64,000 nt of DNA, taken from assembly GCF_902706605.1 (NCBI RefSeq), contig NZ_CACSLH010000001.1, forward strand, positions 1 to 64,000. The letters are read 5' to 3'. Every line of letters starts with the position of its first letter. Position 1 is the first letter of the stretch. The position numbers were made by a program, and so were the translations under genes. The stretch is from Enterococcus sp. CSURQ0835 (lineage in GTDB: Bacteria > Bacillota > Bacilli > Lactobacillales > Enterococcaceae). Below the pieces are notes generated by a model. That model made no database searches. It saw only the letters and a program-made list of their open reading frames with translations, and was not told the origin of the DNA. Positions 1 through 9,464 of this stretch are shown one piece after another.

Positions 1-200
1 TTCAATTTAATAAAACGTACAATTTCTGGAATAAAAGTCATCCGCTGCGTAAGCATTCGACTTTTTTGCAATTTTGAATGAAACATAGTTTTCAGATTTT
101 TCTGAAATTATTTGTGCAACACTAGTGATTTTATTCCTGAAAATTCGATTATAATCTTGCTGATTCCGTTCTTTATTTAAGTTGAAGAGTTCACTAGTTG

Positions 201-227
201 TTAGCACTTATTTTAAATGAGTGCTAA
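201..227. promoter_or_regulatory. CIRCE element (HrcA operator)
   Basis: A 9-9-9 inverted repeat: left arm TTAGCACTT, nine-base spacer, right arm GAGTGCTAA. It matches the CIRCE consensus except for the last base of the left arm. It lies just upstream of the -35 box of the clpE promoter. HrcA binding at CIRCE represses groE and dnaK operons in Firmicutes, so clpE here is probably under HrcA as well as CtsR. Confidence 0.9.
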
Positions 228-244
228 TTTTTTGAGCAAGATAC

Positions 245-272
245 TTGAAATCCTACTTAGAAATCGTATAAT
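245..272 (+). promoter_or_regulatory. clpE promoter, SigA type
   Basis: -35 TTGAAA at 245-250, 16-bp spacer, -10 TATAAT at 267-272. Transcription should start near 279, just before the CtsR site at 282-298. With CIRCE upstream and the CtsR operator downstream, repressors flank the promoter on both sides. Confidence 0.8.
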
Positions 273-281
273 AAGAACCAA

Positions 282-298
282 GGTCAGAGAAAGTCAAA
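282..298 (+). promoter_or_regulatory. CtsR operator upstream of clpE
   Basis: Direct heptad repeat GGTCAGA-GAA-AGTCAAA, the CtsR layout of two RGTCAAA-like heptads separated by three bases. A partly overlapping opposite copy (TTTGACGTGACC, about 303-314) makes the region semi-palindromic. It sits at the expected transcription start. CtsR represses clp genes until heat or protein stress. Confidence 0.85.
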
Positions 299-375
299 CT
301 ATTTGACGTGACCTTATCTTTTTACGAAAACTCTAGCCTAGTTTACAATGGAGAAAAAGGTGAAAGGGTGATAAA

Positions 376-2634
376 ATGCTGTGCCAAAATTGCCATAAAA
401 ATGAAGCAACTATTCATTTATATGCAAACGTAAATGGTCAGAAAAAGCAGCTCGACTATTGTCAAAGCTGTTACCAAAAACTCAAAAATCAAGCAAGTGG
501 AGGTGCTCCGCAAATGGCTGGAAATGATCCTTTTGGTTTTGGAAGTCTCGATGACTTATTCCGTTCCATGTCACAACAAATGCAAAATCAAAATCAAGGT
601 GCAATGGACCAAACCCCACCGACCCAATTTGGCGGCGGCGGTGGAATGGGCGGCCAAGGTCCCCGTGGAAACGGTGGCGGCGGTCTCTTAGATGAATATG
701 GAATCAATATTACACAGCAAGCCCGCGAAGGCGACATCGATCCCGTTGTCGGCCGTGACGATGAGATCCAACGTGTGATTGAGATCTTAAATCGCCGGAC
801 GAAAAACAATCCGGTCTTGATCGGCGAACCCGGTGTCGGGAAAACCGCTGTCGTTGAAGGACTCGCACAAAAAATCGTTGACGGTGATGTCCCACAAAAA
901 TTAACGGATAAAGAAGTCATTCGATTAGATGTTGCGTCCCTCGTTCAAGGTACCGGTATCCGTGGACAGTTTGAAGAACGGATGCAAAAACTAATCGATG
1001 AGATCAAAGAAGCAAAAAATATTATTTTGTTCATTGATGAAGTCCATGAGATCGTCGGAGCTGGTTCAGCTGGTGATGGCAACATGGACGCCGGCAATTT
1101 ATTAAAACCCGCTTTAGCTCGTGGTGAATTGCAAATGGTGGGTGCGACAACCTTAAAAGAATATCGCATTATCGAAAAAGACGCGGCTTTGGAACGTCGG
1201 ATGCAACCGGTTCGCGTAGAAGAACCAAGTGTTGAAGAAACGATCAAGATCTTAAAAGGTCTGCAACCGCGTTATGAAGATTACCATCACGTAAAATATA
1301 CGGATGAAGCGATCAAGGCAGCAGCAGAACTTTCAAATCGTTACATCCAAGACCGCTTCTTACCTGATAAAGCGATCGATTTGTTAGATGAATCTGGTTC
1401 GAAAAAGAATTTGACGATCCAATTAGTGGATCCTAAAACGATCGAACAAAAATTAAAAGACGCGGAAGAACAAAAACAAGTTGCATCACGAGAAGAAGAT
1501 TTTGAAAAAGCAGCTTACTATCGTGATCAAATCGAAAAATTACAAAAAATGAAAGATCGTCAACTCAGTGATGAAGAGACGCCTGTCATTACCGAAAAAG
1601 ATATGGAACAAATCGTTGAAAAAGCAACGGGAATTCCAGTTGGCGAGTTAAAAGAAAAAGAACAAACACAATTGAAGAATTTAGCGCCTGATCTAAAAGC
1701 GCATGTCATCGGGCAAGATGAAGCCGTTGATAAAGTGGCTAAAGCAATCCGACGCAATCGTGTTGGTTTGAATAAAAAGAGTCGTCCGATCGGTTCTTTC
1801 CTTTTCGTTGGACCAACTGGGGTCGGAAAAACCGAGCTAGCTAAACAATTAGCGTTTGAACTATTTGGCTCAGATGAAGCGATGATCCGCTTTGATATGA
1901 GTGAGTATATGGAAAAACACAGTGTCTCAAAACTGATCGGTTCCCCTCCTGGTTATGTCGGGTATGAAGAAGCTGGGCAATTGACGGAGCAAGTTCGTCG
2001 TCATCCTTACAGCTTGATCTTGTTAGATGAGATCGAAAAAGCCCATCCAGATGTGTTGCATATGTTCTTGCAAATCTTAGATGATGGCCGCCTGACGGAC
2101 TCTCAAGGTCGAACAGTCAGCTTCAAAGATACGATCATTATCATGACTAGTAATGCCGGTAGTGGTAAAGCCGAAGCCAACGTTGGTTTTGGTGCTGCCC
2201 GTGAAGGCGTCACGCATTCGATCTTAGGACAACTAAAAGATTTCTTCGCACCAGAATTTTTGAACCGGTTCGATGCGATCGTTGAATTTAGTTCATTGAG
2301 TAAAGAAAACTTGATGAAGATCGTGACTTTGATGTTAGACGATGTCAACAAGATGCTGGAGACGCAAAAATTACACGTCGAAGTCCCAGACAATGTCAAA
2401 GAAAAATTAGTCGATCTTGGTTACGATCCAGCAATGGGGGCTCGCCCACTTCGTCGAACGATCCAAGAAAATATCGAAGACGGGATCGCAGAATTTTATT
2501 TAGATCATCCAACGATCCACGATTTGAAAGCAAAACTCGACAAAGAGGATCACATCGTCATCACTTCTAAACCAGAACGTTTGGTTAAAGAAGACGAAAA
2601 AAGCGAAAAAGAAAATTCAGCAGACGAAAACTAA
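376..2634 (+). CDS. clpE: ATP-dependent Clp protease ATP-binding subunit ClpE
   Basis: HSP100/Clp unfoldase that feeds damaged proteins to ClpP in the cytosol. The 752-aa protein begins with a four-cysteine zinc finger (C3, C6, C29, C32), the hallmark separating ClpE from ClpC. A Gly/Gln-rich linker follows, then AAA domain 1 (Walker A GEPGVGKT near residue 150), a UVR-like coiled coil near 373-400, and AAA domain 2 (Walker A GPTGVGKT near 480; sensor GARPLRRT). The ATG start is preceded by AAGGTGAAAGGG. The gene is monocistronic between its own promoter and a hairpin terminator. CIRCE and CtsR sites predict heat-shock control by two repressors. Confidence 0.97.
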   Translation: MLCQNCHKNEATIHLYANVNGQKKQLDYCQSCYQKLKNQASGGAPQMAGNDPFGFGSLDDLFRSMSQQMQNQNQGAMDQTPPTQFGGGGGMGGQGPRGNGGGGLLDEYGINITQQAREGDIDPVVGRDDEIQRVIEILNRRTKNNPVLIGEPGVGKTAVVEGLAQKIVDGDVPQKLTDKEVIRLDVASLVQGTGIRGQFEERMQKLIDEIKEAKNIILFIDEVHEIVGAGSAGDGNMDAGNLLKPALARGELQMVGATTLKEYRIIEKDAALERRMQPVRVEEPSVEETIKILKGLQPRYEDYHHVKYTDEAIKAAAELSNRYIQDRFLPDKAIDLLDESGSKKNLTIQLVDPKTIEQKLKDAEEQKQVASREEDFEKAAYYRDQIEKLQKMKDRQLSDEETPVITEKDMEQIVEKATGIPVGELKEKEQTQLKNLAPDLKAHVIGQDEAVDKVAKAIRRNRVGLNKKSRPIGSFLFVGPTGVGKTELAKQLAFELFGSDEAMIRFDMSEYMEKHSVSKLIGSPPGYVGYEEAGQLTEQVRRHPYSLILLDEIEKAHPDVLHMFLQILDDGRLTDSQGRTVSFKDTIIIMTSNAGSGKAEANVGFGAAREGVTHSILGQLKDFFAPEFLNRFDAIVEFSSLSKENLMKIVTLMLDDVNKMLETQKLHVEVPDNVKEKLVDLGYDPAMGARPLRRTIQENIEDGIAEFYLDHPTIHDLKAKLDKEDHIVITSKPERLVKEDEKSEKENSADEN

Positions 2635-2642
2635 TATTGAAC

Positions 2643-2677
2643 AAAGCCATTGAAGGAATTTCCCTCAATGGCTTTTT
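2643..2677 (+). terminator. Rho-independent terminator of clpE
   Basis: Perfect 11-bp stem AAAGCCATTGA / TCAATGGCTTT followed by a short T run, starting nine bases after the clpE stop codon. Confidence 0.9.
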
Positions 2678-2766
2678 CAAGCAAAAAAATTCAGGTGGCT
2701 GATTTTTTTTAGTATAATTAACTTCCACTCTTCACAATCACTGTATTTTTAAAGGAGGCCTTTGTT

Positions 2767-3063
2767 ATGAAATTGATCAATGTCACAAACAGTCACGCGG
2801 CTTTTATCACAAAACAGCTGGCAACGACTGCGGCTAATCTATTAAAGATCTACACGTTAGGCAAAACCACTGTGATCTACGCCGACTACCATGACTATGC
2901 GCAGCTTACGATCACAAATGATTTTCGCAATATCAATGATCGGGAAGCTGACTTCATCACGCAGCGCTTTAAGCAAAAACTCAGCAAAGACCGTTATGAT
3001 TTTGCTAAAGTCGCGTATAAAGAAGCACCGGGCTTGATCGCCATCACGATCCCGAAAAAATAA
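2767..3063 (+). CDS. DUF1827 family protein
   Basis: Small 98-aa soluble protein resembling the DUF1827 family of streptococci and enterococci (start MKLINVTNS, then alternating strands and helices). No catalytic motif is visible and the function is unknown. A TATAAT box lies at 2713-2718 and an AAAGGAGG ribosome site stands before the ATG. It is a single-gene unit that shares a bidirectional terminator with the convergent membrane-protein operon to its right. Family assignment is from memory of the sequence pattern. Confidence 0.7.
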   Translation: MKLINVTNSHAAFITKQLATTAANLLKIYTLGKTTVIYADYHDYAQLTITNDFRNINDREADFITQRFKQKLSKDRYDFAKVAYKEAPGLIAITIPKK

Positions 3064-3074
3064 TTTACAGCAAA

Positions 3075-3108
3075 AAGAGGAAACGCAGCCGCGTCTCCTC
3101 TTTTTTTA
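3075..3108. terminator. Bidirectional terminator
   Basis: Stem AAAGAGGA...TCCTCTTT with an inner ACGC/GCGT pairing and loop AGCC. It is flanked by an A run on the left and a T run on the right, so it can stop the DUF1827 gene (+) and the convergent membrane-protein operon (-). Confidence 0.85.
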
Positions 3109-3119
3109 ATGGGAAAAAT

Positions 3120-4532
3120 TTATTTTTTAAACGTCAAGTAGACATTAAAAATATACGTTAAGTAAATGTGAATGTGGACGATCAGCCAAACGCCGCCGAC
3201 GGAAAAAAATAAAAGGTTGCTACTGACTTTGAGCAAGTTTGATAAACGTTTCACCCCAAAAAAGGTCAACAACATCAGGGGTACGAGATTGGCCATCAAG
3301 TAACGTCCTTGCGGCTGAAAATCAATGTAGAGATTATAATACACAAACAAACCCGACGTGATCAAAACGCCCACGAACAAAAAGATCACGAGCCAAACTT
3401 TTTCAAAAACCGGTGTGTCGATTTTTTTTTTCAAAAAACGGACAAGCTGATACATGAGTGTGATCGCCACTCCGACAAGCGTGACTAAGAAAAAGTTTTG
3501 ATAAAAATTATAATATGCCATGTCCATCACCACCGACATATTACCGAAAAAGCCAATAAACGACCACTTCGTCAAATTCGGCGGCATCGAATCAGTCAGA
3601 AACTGCGTGAGATCACCTGCATACGGCGGCTTGATATACGGATGTTGCAAGCGGCGTCCGTGATCGGCGACCCACTTCAAATATTCTTTGCGGAAAACAC
3701 TAGATCCGATGAAGTCACCATATAAGAGATAGTTTCGAATGAAAAATGGCAAGATCACTACTGCGCAAACGATGAACAACCATAAAAACAAATTACGGAA
3801 GCGACGCCAATCCGAACGTCCCGTGTGGACTTGCCAAAAGTTTGATAGTAAGAAAAACAACCCGCCGACTAAAATAAACCCATAGGAGTTCATATAGCCT
3901 AGACCACAAACGATCACGCCTAAAGCAAGCGTCAACGTATTTTTTCGATTCCACAATGAGTAAACGCCATCGACCAATGCATAAACGATGATACTTGTTC
4001 CAGCTACTGCAATAATATCGTTGTTGACATATGAAGTTAAAAAAGTAAATTGTGGGAAAAGACCCATCAACACCATCCCGAGAGCGGCATAGTTTTTTTT
4101 CTGAGTGATTCGTTCGATCGTCTTACCAAAATAATTGACTGCGACTAGACCGAACATGACACTGGTCAACCGACAAAAATACAGCAAGACTTCTTTTGAC
4201 TCCGAGAACAAACTACCTACTTTTATAAACGCGGCACCTAAAATCCCACCAAGTAATTGTGGATAAAAGGCATACGACCAATTTCCTAACGCATAGACCG
4301 CCCCTTTGTCATAACCGGTCGGCAAGCGGCCATGCTGGTAAATAAATTTTGGAATCAAATACCGCATCGGCTCATCCGGCCCTTGTGCGTAAGGAACAGT
4401 TTTGGCCCAGATCAAAAAGATCAGCGTAAGTAACGTCAATGCGACCGGTTTGGCCCAAGCCAACTCATAATCGCTAAAAACTCGCAGCGTTCCTTTTTTA
4501 ACTTTCCGCTTCAATTGTTTGGTGATCGTCAA
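3120..4532 (-). CDS. Polytopic membrane protein, DUF2142-like (GT-C type glycosyltransferase fold)
   Basis: A 470-aa protein with about ten hydrophobic segments. The first extracellular loop after TM1 carries an acidic motif (QGPDEPMRYLIP), typical of DUF2142 and related GT-C enzymes, which use an acidic residue there with a polyprenyl-phosphate sugar donor. It likely transfers a sugar or modifies a cell-wall glycopolymer at the membrane; the substrate is not predictable. Its start overlaps the upstream 546-aa membrane protein by 35 bp, so the two are translationally coupled and may work as a pair. It is the last gene of a prfC-led operon. Confidence 0.65.
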   Translation of the reverse strand: MTITKQLKRKVKKGTLRVFSDYELAWAKPVALTLLTLIFLIWAKTVPYAQGPDEPMRYLIPKFIYQHGRLPTGYDKGAVYALGNWSYAFYPQLLGGILGAAFIKVGSLFSESKEVLLYFCRLTSVMFGLVAVNYFGKTIERITQKKNYAALGMVLMGLFPQFTFLTSYVNNDIIAVAGTSIIVYALVDGVYSLWNRKNTLTLALGVIVCGLGYMNSYGFILVGGLFFLLSNFWQVHTGRSDWRRFRNLFLWLFIVCAVVILPFFIRNYLLYGDFIGSSVFRKEYLKWVADHGRRLQHPYIKPPYAGDLTQFLTDSMPPNLTKWSFIGFFGNMSVVMDMAYYNFYQNFFLVTLVGVAITLMYQLVRFLKKKIDTPVFEKVWLVIFLFVGVLITSGLFVYYNLYIDFQPQGRYLMANLVPLMLLTFFGVKRLSNLLKVSSNLLFFSVGGVWLIVHIHIYLTYIFNVYLTFKK

Positions 4533-6138
4533 AAAATTTCCCCCTCTCGGTTAGCCAGCCTGCTAAACCCCAGCTCAACATAAATTGTACCATGATGACG
4601 CCGGCACCGGAATAGGTCAACATGAAAACAACCATCCGATTTGGGTCCCATGAACAAAACCACGCGATCCCGATCAAAAAGACAAAATAGGTCAAGAGCA
4701 GTCCGAAAAAAATGACGCTATAATCAAACAACTCTTTTAACCGCCTTCGTTTGATTTGAAAAATAAATTTGGCGATCACTCCACCGATCGCAGCCGGTAA
4801 TAAAATTTTTACTAGCAGCTGTTGAAAGGCTAAACTAGCATTGGCAAGTCGTGTTGCCCAATGCACCTTTGATTGGCGGAGATTGGTCCGTAAAATTTTT
4901 TCATCGTGAGCGATCAACGAAGCGGGCCCCGTACTTTTTTCTCGTCCTTGGGCAAACCCTTGGTAAAAAATCGTGTGCCGCATGCCGGCGACGATAAACT
5001 CAAAGACGATCGGTAAATCACCCGTTTTCTTGCCATCACCAGTTCGAGTGAGGTACCATTCTTGTTTTGTTTGCAACTGACCTTGCTCATAGCCGCGATC
5101 TAATTCCGTCACGACTTGATGCCAAAAATTTTCCGTTGAACGCGCATCTTGATAGAGACCAGCACGTGTTGCGGTATCGCGTAGTGCCCAAAAAATAATA
5201 TCACCTGCAATGTCTTCACCAGAAGACCATGGACTCCCATGATAGATCCAATCAAGATCAAGTTTGCGCAAAGTTGGTGAAACGGCAGTGGCTTTTTTTA
5301 ATTGGGCTTTTGAAACCCAAACTTTAGCATCGTCTCGTTCAGCCGTTTTGATTCGAATCAACCGTTCCATCAATCGACCAAAAGCACCTTGTGTCCGGTC
5401 ATTGACTAACGCTATCCCGTAATGTTTTTCATTTTGAGCTTTGATCAGTTGAGTGGTGGCTGCTAAACTCAAGAAAGGTAAGCTCAACATTAAAACAGCC
5501 ATGATTCGTCTTTTGTCAGCTAATAAGATTTTCAGCCCGGTCAAAAACAAGCCGACACCTAAAAACGGAAGCAGCCACAGCGAATCTTCCCGTAAGTACC
5601 AAAAAATAGGAAGCACACCCGTTACCAACAACAGCCACGGAAGCATTTTTTTCACCGAAGCGCGCGTCGCATACAGACCGATCATTCCCGCAATCAAAAA
5701 CGTTACGGTCGATCCCACAAGCGCGTTGCGATAAATTCGTGTTGCATATTCTGCTGTCAACGTAAGCGGGGAATACAAGAAAAATAAATAAACTACTCCT
5801 TGCACCCAGCGCCGTTTATAAACAGCATAAAAGGCACAACTTGCTGCTACACTAGCAGCAAAATTAACACTCCCCAAAAGCCAAGGGTACGGCAGATGCA
5901 ACTCATTGCCCAAATACATAAAGCCAGCATACGAGATCCCTTTTGCTAAAGTCGTATTATTATACGGACCTAACCACTCCCCTTTTAGCAAATGGGTGCA
6001 GTAATTTAAAAATAATTGGTCGTCAAAGCTGGCATCCGCCGCAAGATAATACGATGCGTGAAGCGCCAAATAAAAACGCACTCCCGTTGCTGCAGCTAAC
6101 AAACTGATAACTAAAAGTGGGCTCAGTTTTCGTCTCAT
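4498..6138 (-). CDS. Polytopic membrane protein, probable GT-C glycosyltransferase
   Basis: A 546-aa protein with an N-terminal TM, a double-acid motif in the first extracellular loop (ASFDDQLFLN, about residues 37-46), about ten TM segments and a long hydrophilic stretch near residues 230-400. This is the layout of GT39/GT-C mannosyltransferase-like enzymes, but no specific family is recognised. The ATG starts one base after the prfC stop codon, and the gene overlaps the next membrane protein by 35 bp. Cell-envelope glycosylation is the likely role; the link to prfC is probably only transcriptional. Confidence 0.55.
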   Translation of the reverse strand: MRRKLSPLLVISLLAAATGVRFYLALHASYYLAADASFDDQLFLNYCTHLLKGEWLGPYNNTTLAKGISYAGFMYLGNELHLPYPWLLGSVNFAASVAASCAFYAVYKRRWVQGVVYLFFLYSPLTLTAEYATRIYRNALVGSTVTFLIAGMIGLYATRASVKKMLPWLLLVTGVLPIFWYLREDSLWLLPFLGVGLFLTGLKILLADKRRIMAVLMLSLPFLSLAATTQLIKAQNEKHYGIALVNDRTQGAFGRLMERLIRIKTAERDDAKVWVSKAQLKKATAVSPTLRKLDLDWIYHGSPWSSGEDIAGDIIFWALRDTATRAGLYQDARSTENFWHQVVTELDRGYEQGQLQTKQEWYLTRTGDGKKTGDLPIVFEFIVAGMRHTIFYQGFAQGREKSTGPASLIAHDEKILRTNLRQSKVHWATRLANASLAFQQLLVKILLPAAIGGVIAKFIFQIKRRRLKELFDYSVIFFGLLLTYFVFLIGIAWFCSWDPNRMVVFMLTYSGAGVIMVQFMLSWGLAGWLTERGKFFDDHQTIEAES

Positions 6139-6139
6139 C

Positions 6140-7711
6140 TTACATCAAACTCTTCAGCTCAACGTCTGGATATTTATCGTGGAACCAGCGCATCGCAAAT
6201 TGATTTTCAAATAAGAACAATGGTTGATCAAAGCGATCTTTCGCTAAAATATTCCGGCTTGAACTCATCCGTTCATCTAATTGATCCGGTTCGATCCAAC
6301 GTGCGATCTTGTGTCCCATCGGTGTCATCACGACTTCTGCGTTGTATTCATTTTTCATCCGGTATTGGAAGACTTCAAACTGCAATTGACCGACAGCACC
6401 GATGATATAATCATCTGACAAATACGTTTTGTATAACTGGATCGCGCCTTCTTGGACCAATTGGTTGATCCCCTTATGGAACGATTTTTGTTTCATGACA
6501 TTTTTAGCGGTGACTTTCATGAATAATTCTGGTGTAAATGAAGGCAGCTCTTCATAGGCGACTTTTAATTTTCCTTCATATAAAGTATCGCCGATCTGAT
6601 AATTCCCCGTATCATAGATCCCAATGATATCACCGGCTACCGCCTCTTCGACATTTTCTCGCGCGTCGGCCATAAATTGTGTCACGTTGCTGAGCTTCAT
6701 CTTTTTACCTGTCCGACCTAAGACCACATCCATCCCCCGTTCAAAAGTCCCTGAACAAATTCGGACAAAAGCGATCCGGTCGCGGTGATTTGGATTCATA
6801 TTAGCTTGGATCTTAAAGACAAAACCTGAAAATTCTTCTTCATAAGGTGAGACTTCTTTTCCATCTTCTGTTTTATGCGCATGCGGTTTAGGCGCTAAGT
6901 TGACGAAAGTTTCTAAAAAAGTTTTGACGCCAAAATTGGTCAAAGCAGAACCGAAGAAGACGGGAGTCTGCTCACCGCGTGCGATTTTTTCCGCATTGAA
7001 TTGATCTCCAGCTTCTTGAACGAGCTCGACTTCCCCTAAAACTTGTTCATAGATCGACTGCTCTTTTAATGGATGGGCTCCGGCAATCTCGCCATCTGTC
7101 AGTTTCAAATATTTTTCGCCTTCATATTTCTCTGGACGGTAAAATTCGATTCGTTGATTGTAAATATCATACAACCCTTCCAAACCTTTCCCCATCCCGA
7201 TTGGCCAATTCATCGGATACGACTCGATATCTAACAGTTCTTCTAGTTCCTCTAATAAATCTAATGGTTCCCGTCCATCACGGTCTAATTTATTAATGAA
7301 AGTAAAAATTGGAATGCCGCGTTTTTTGACGACTTGGAAAAGTTTTTTCGTCTGTGCTTCGATCCCCTTAGCGCTATCGATCACCATGACTGCAGAATCC
7401 ACCGCCATCAGTGTTCGATAAGTATCTTCTGAAAAATCTTCGTGCCCCGGAGTATCTAAAATGTTGACGCGTTTTCCTTCGTAGTCAAATTGCATCACGG
7501 AACTAGTGACAGAAATGCCCCGTTGTTTTTCAATGTCCATCCAGTCAGACTTGGCAAAATTTCCCGTCTTCTTTCCTTTGACCGTTCCGGCTTGGCGAAT
7601 TGCGCCACCAAATAACAATAATTGTTCTGTGATCGTCGTCTTCCCAGCATCCGGGTGAGAGATGATGGCAAACGTCCGCCGGCTATCTACTTGTTTTTCT
7701 AATGTATTCAT
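6140..7711 (-). CDS. prfC: Peptide chain release factor 3 (RF3)
   Basis: GTPase that removes RF1/RF2 from the ribosome after peptide release. The 523-aa length is normal. G1 (SHPDAGKTT) lies near residue 18, switch II reads DTPGHEDF and the base-specificity motif is NKLD. The RF3 C-terminal domains follow and the protein ends in a typical hydrophilic tail. It heads an operon with two membrane proteins that have no evident link to termination. Confidence 0.97.
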   Translation of the reverse strand: MNTLEKQVDSRRTFAIISHPDAGKTTITEQLLLFGGAIRQAGTVKGKKTGNFAKSDWMDIEKQRGISVTSSVMQFDYEGKRVNILDTPGHEDFSEDTYRTLMAVDSAVMVIDSAKGIEAQTKKLFQVVKKRGIPIFTFINKLDRDGREPLDLLEELEELLDIESYPMNWPIGMGKGLEGLYDIYNQRIEFYRPEKYEGEKYLKLTDGEIAGAHPLKEQSIYEQVLGEVELVQEAGDQFNAEKIARGEQTPVFFGSALTNFGVKTFLETFVNLAPKPHAHKTEDGKEVSPYEEEFSGFVFKIQANMNPNHRDRIAFVRICSGTFERGMDVVLGRTGKKMKLSNVTQFMADARENVEEAVAGDIIGIYDTGNYQIGDTLYEGKLKVAYEELPSFTPELFMKVTAKNVMKQKSFHKGINQLVQEGAIQLYKTYLSDDYIIGAVGQLQFEVFQYRMKNEYNAEVVMTPMGHKIARWIEPDQLDERMSSSRNILAKDRFDQPLFLFENQFAMRWFHDKYPDVELKSLM

Positions 7712-7817
7712 CTATTTGCTCCATTTCTTGTTAAATTCAACCAAATCAGTATAGCACGGAGGTGACTAGTTAGAAAAGTTCTGAAAGCTAGAAAGCTGAA
7801 CAAACTTTACTAGTCCA

Positions 7818-7855
7818 CAAAAAAAGTACTGCAACAACGAATTGTCACAGCACTT
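7818..7855 (-). terminator. Terminator of the CNNM/CBS gene
   Basis: Minus-strand stem AAGTGCTGTGACAA / TTGTTGCAGTACTT (one mismatch and G-U pairs) with loop TTCG and a T6 run. It lies immediately downstream of the gene ending at 7869. Confidence 0.75.
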
Positions 7856-7868
7856 TACGGAAGGCCAT

Positions 7869-9245
7869 TTAACGACGTGGTTCATCGTCTTCAAATTCTT
7901 TCGTGAAAAAACGCCGCTCTTCTTCTGGTTCGACCGGTTCTTCTTCTTCCGGATGGAAAATCGCACGGATCACTAAGACCCGGGAACCTTCCATTTCTTC
8001 AGAGATCAGCGTGATATTGTCCACGTCAAACGATAACTTCTCGCCTTCATCAGGAATCGTGCCTAATGCCGTGATCAAATATCCCGCCATCGTATCGACA
8101 TCGCTCATGTGAAGACTCGTATCAAATTGTTCATTGAATTCTTCGATCAACATCTTGCCTTGGATCAAATATTCATTTTCACCGACTTTTTCGTACAGCT
8201 TCTCGACTTCATCTGATTCATCGTCGATCTCCCCGACGATCTCTTCTAGTAAGTCTTCTAGCGTTACGAGTCCAACCATCCCGCCATACTCATCCAATAA
8301 GATCGACATTTGATTTTGCGTTTTTTTGAGCTCGTATAACAGATCATCAATGAAAATCGTCTCAGGCACAAAAAGTGGTTCTTGGATGATCTTATGTAGA
8401 TCGATATTTTCAAAACCAAACTTACGCGCCGCTTTTAATAGATTTTTTGTATGAACGATCCCGATGACTTTATCTTTATCTTCATCATAGACTGGGATGC
8501 GCGAATAACTTTCACCTAAGATCTCATCGACATTATCAATCACCGGATCATTGATATCGATCATAAACGCATCCGTTCGCGGCACCATCACTTCACGCGC
8601 GACCTTAGTGTCTAGTGAAAATACACCTTGGAGCATCTCGATCTCATCGGTATCTAAAACACCTTCTGTTTCTAACATATACCGCATCTCATCGCGGGTC
8701 ATCTTATTGTCCGTATCATCGAATTTCATCGGTGTGATCTTCGCTAAAAGATTAGTCGAAGCAGTCAGCAACCAAACGAATGGCTTCGTGATCTTACCTA
8801 ATGTCCGCACAACACCAGAAGTCATCTGCGCGACTTCTTCGGTCTTGTTCAATGCTACTCGTTTCGGATACAACTCACCAAACACGATCGACACATAGGT
8901 CAACAGCAACATCACGATCACATAAGCGATAGTTTTACCTGCGGGCACATTCCGTAAGACTGGCGCTAATTGCTCAGACAAACTTTCAGCTAATGAAGCC
9001 CCAGACAAGATATTGACTAAGGTGATCCCCACTTGGATCGTAGACAAAAAGTTGTTGGGGTCATGTAAGATCCCCAATAATTTTTTTGATTTTAAATCGC
9101 CTTCATCGGCTTTTTGTTCGACTCGATTTTTATTAACAGACACAACAGAGATCTCAGCCGCAGCTAGAAAACCATTGATCAAGGTCAGTACAACTAATAA
9201 CAAAAGCTGCACGACCAACGACTGACTATCGGGGTCAGCATTCAT
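7869..9245 (-). CDS. CNNM/DUF21-CBS membrane protein (HlyC/CorC family transporter)
   Basis: A 458-aa protein. The N-terminal DUF21/CNNM membrane domain (about residues 1-190, four hydrophobic segments) is followed by a CBS pair near 215-340 and a C-terminal CorC_HlyC domain near 350-430, ending in an acidic EEEE-rich tail. Relatives export or regulate divalent cations such as magnesium. Older annotations call them hemolysins, which this sequence does not support. It is monocistronic. Two hairpins in the 5' leader (9278-9317) suggest control of leader transcription. Confidence 0.85.
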   Translation of the reverse strand: MNADPDSQSLVVQLLLLVVLTLINGFLAAAEISVVSVNKNRVEQKADEGDLKSKKLLGILHDPNNFLSTIQVGITLVNILSGASLAESLSEQLAPVLRNVPAGKTIAYVIVMLLLTYVSIVFGELYPKRVALNKTEEVAQMTSGVVRTLGKITKPFVWLLTASTNLLAKITPMKFDDTDNKMTRDEMRYMLETEGVLDTDEIEMLQGVFSLDTKVAREVMVPRTDAFMIDINDPVIDNVDEILGESYSRIPVYDEDKDKVIGIVHTKNLLKAARKFGFENIDLHKIIQEPLFVPETIFIDDLLYELKKTQNQMSILLDEYGGMVGLVTLEDLLEEIVGEIDDESDEVEKLYEKVGENEYLIQGKMLIEEFNEQFDTSLHMSDVDTMAGYLITALGTIPDEGEKLSFDVDNITLISEEMEGSRVLVIRAIFHPEEEEPVEPEEERRFFTKEFEDDEPRR

Positions 9246-9277
9246 AATTGCATTCTCTCCTTATACACTCTAATCAA

Positions 9278-9317
9278 GCTAAGCAAATTGCTTAGCAAAA
9301 AAGTGGCAATAAGCCAC
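9278..9317 (-). promoter_or_regulatory. Leader with terminator-like hairpin and a second stem before the CNNM/CBS gene
   Basis: On the minus strand the leader contains GTGGC-TTATT-GCCAC followed by T6 (an intrinsic-terminator shape, 9297-9317), then the near-perfect stem GCTAAGCAA/TTGCTTAGC (9278-9296), then the ribosome site of the gene at 9245. A terminator-like hairpin between promoter and start codon would fit attenuation. I recognise no known riboswitch class in it. Confidence 0.5.
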
Positions 9318-9403
9318 AATGAAATCGTATCACAACAAAAATTTTTATGCAATCAATTCCCTATCCAAAGAAAGAATTAAGTTTTCAATCAAGCTCACAC
9401 AAG

Positions 9404-9446
9404 TAAAAGATAACGGGACTGAAATAGATATTTAGTCCCGTAATCT
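9404..9446 (-). terminator. Terminator of the AI-2E family gene
   Basis: Minus-strand stem AGATTACGGGACT / AGTCCCGTTATCT (one mismatch) with a short T run, 18 bases past the stop codon at 9465. Confidence 0.85.
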
Positions 9447-9464
9447 TTCGCGTTAGCAACCGAT

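Noticed and set aside
7-207. 66-codon minus-strand frame at the left edge
   Set aside because: Its GTG start lies inside the CIRCE palindrome and has no ribosome site. A different frame (ATG at 41, reading MTFIPEIVRFIKL off the window edge) is equally plausible as the start of a neighbouring gene, and neither can be supported with so little sequence.
7869-9245. Hemolysin
   Set aside because: The family name comes from an old annotation; CNNM, CBS and CorC_HlyC domains point to ion transport or regulation.
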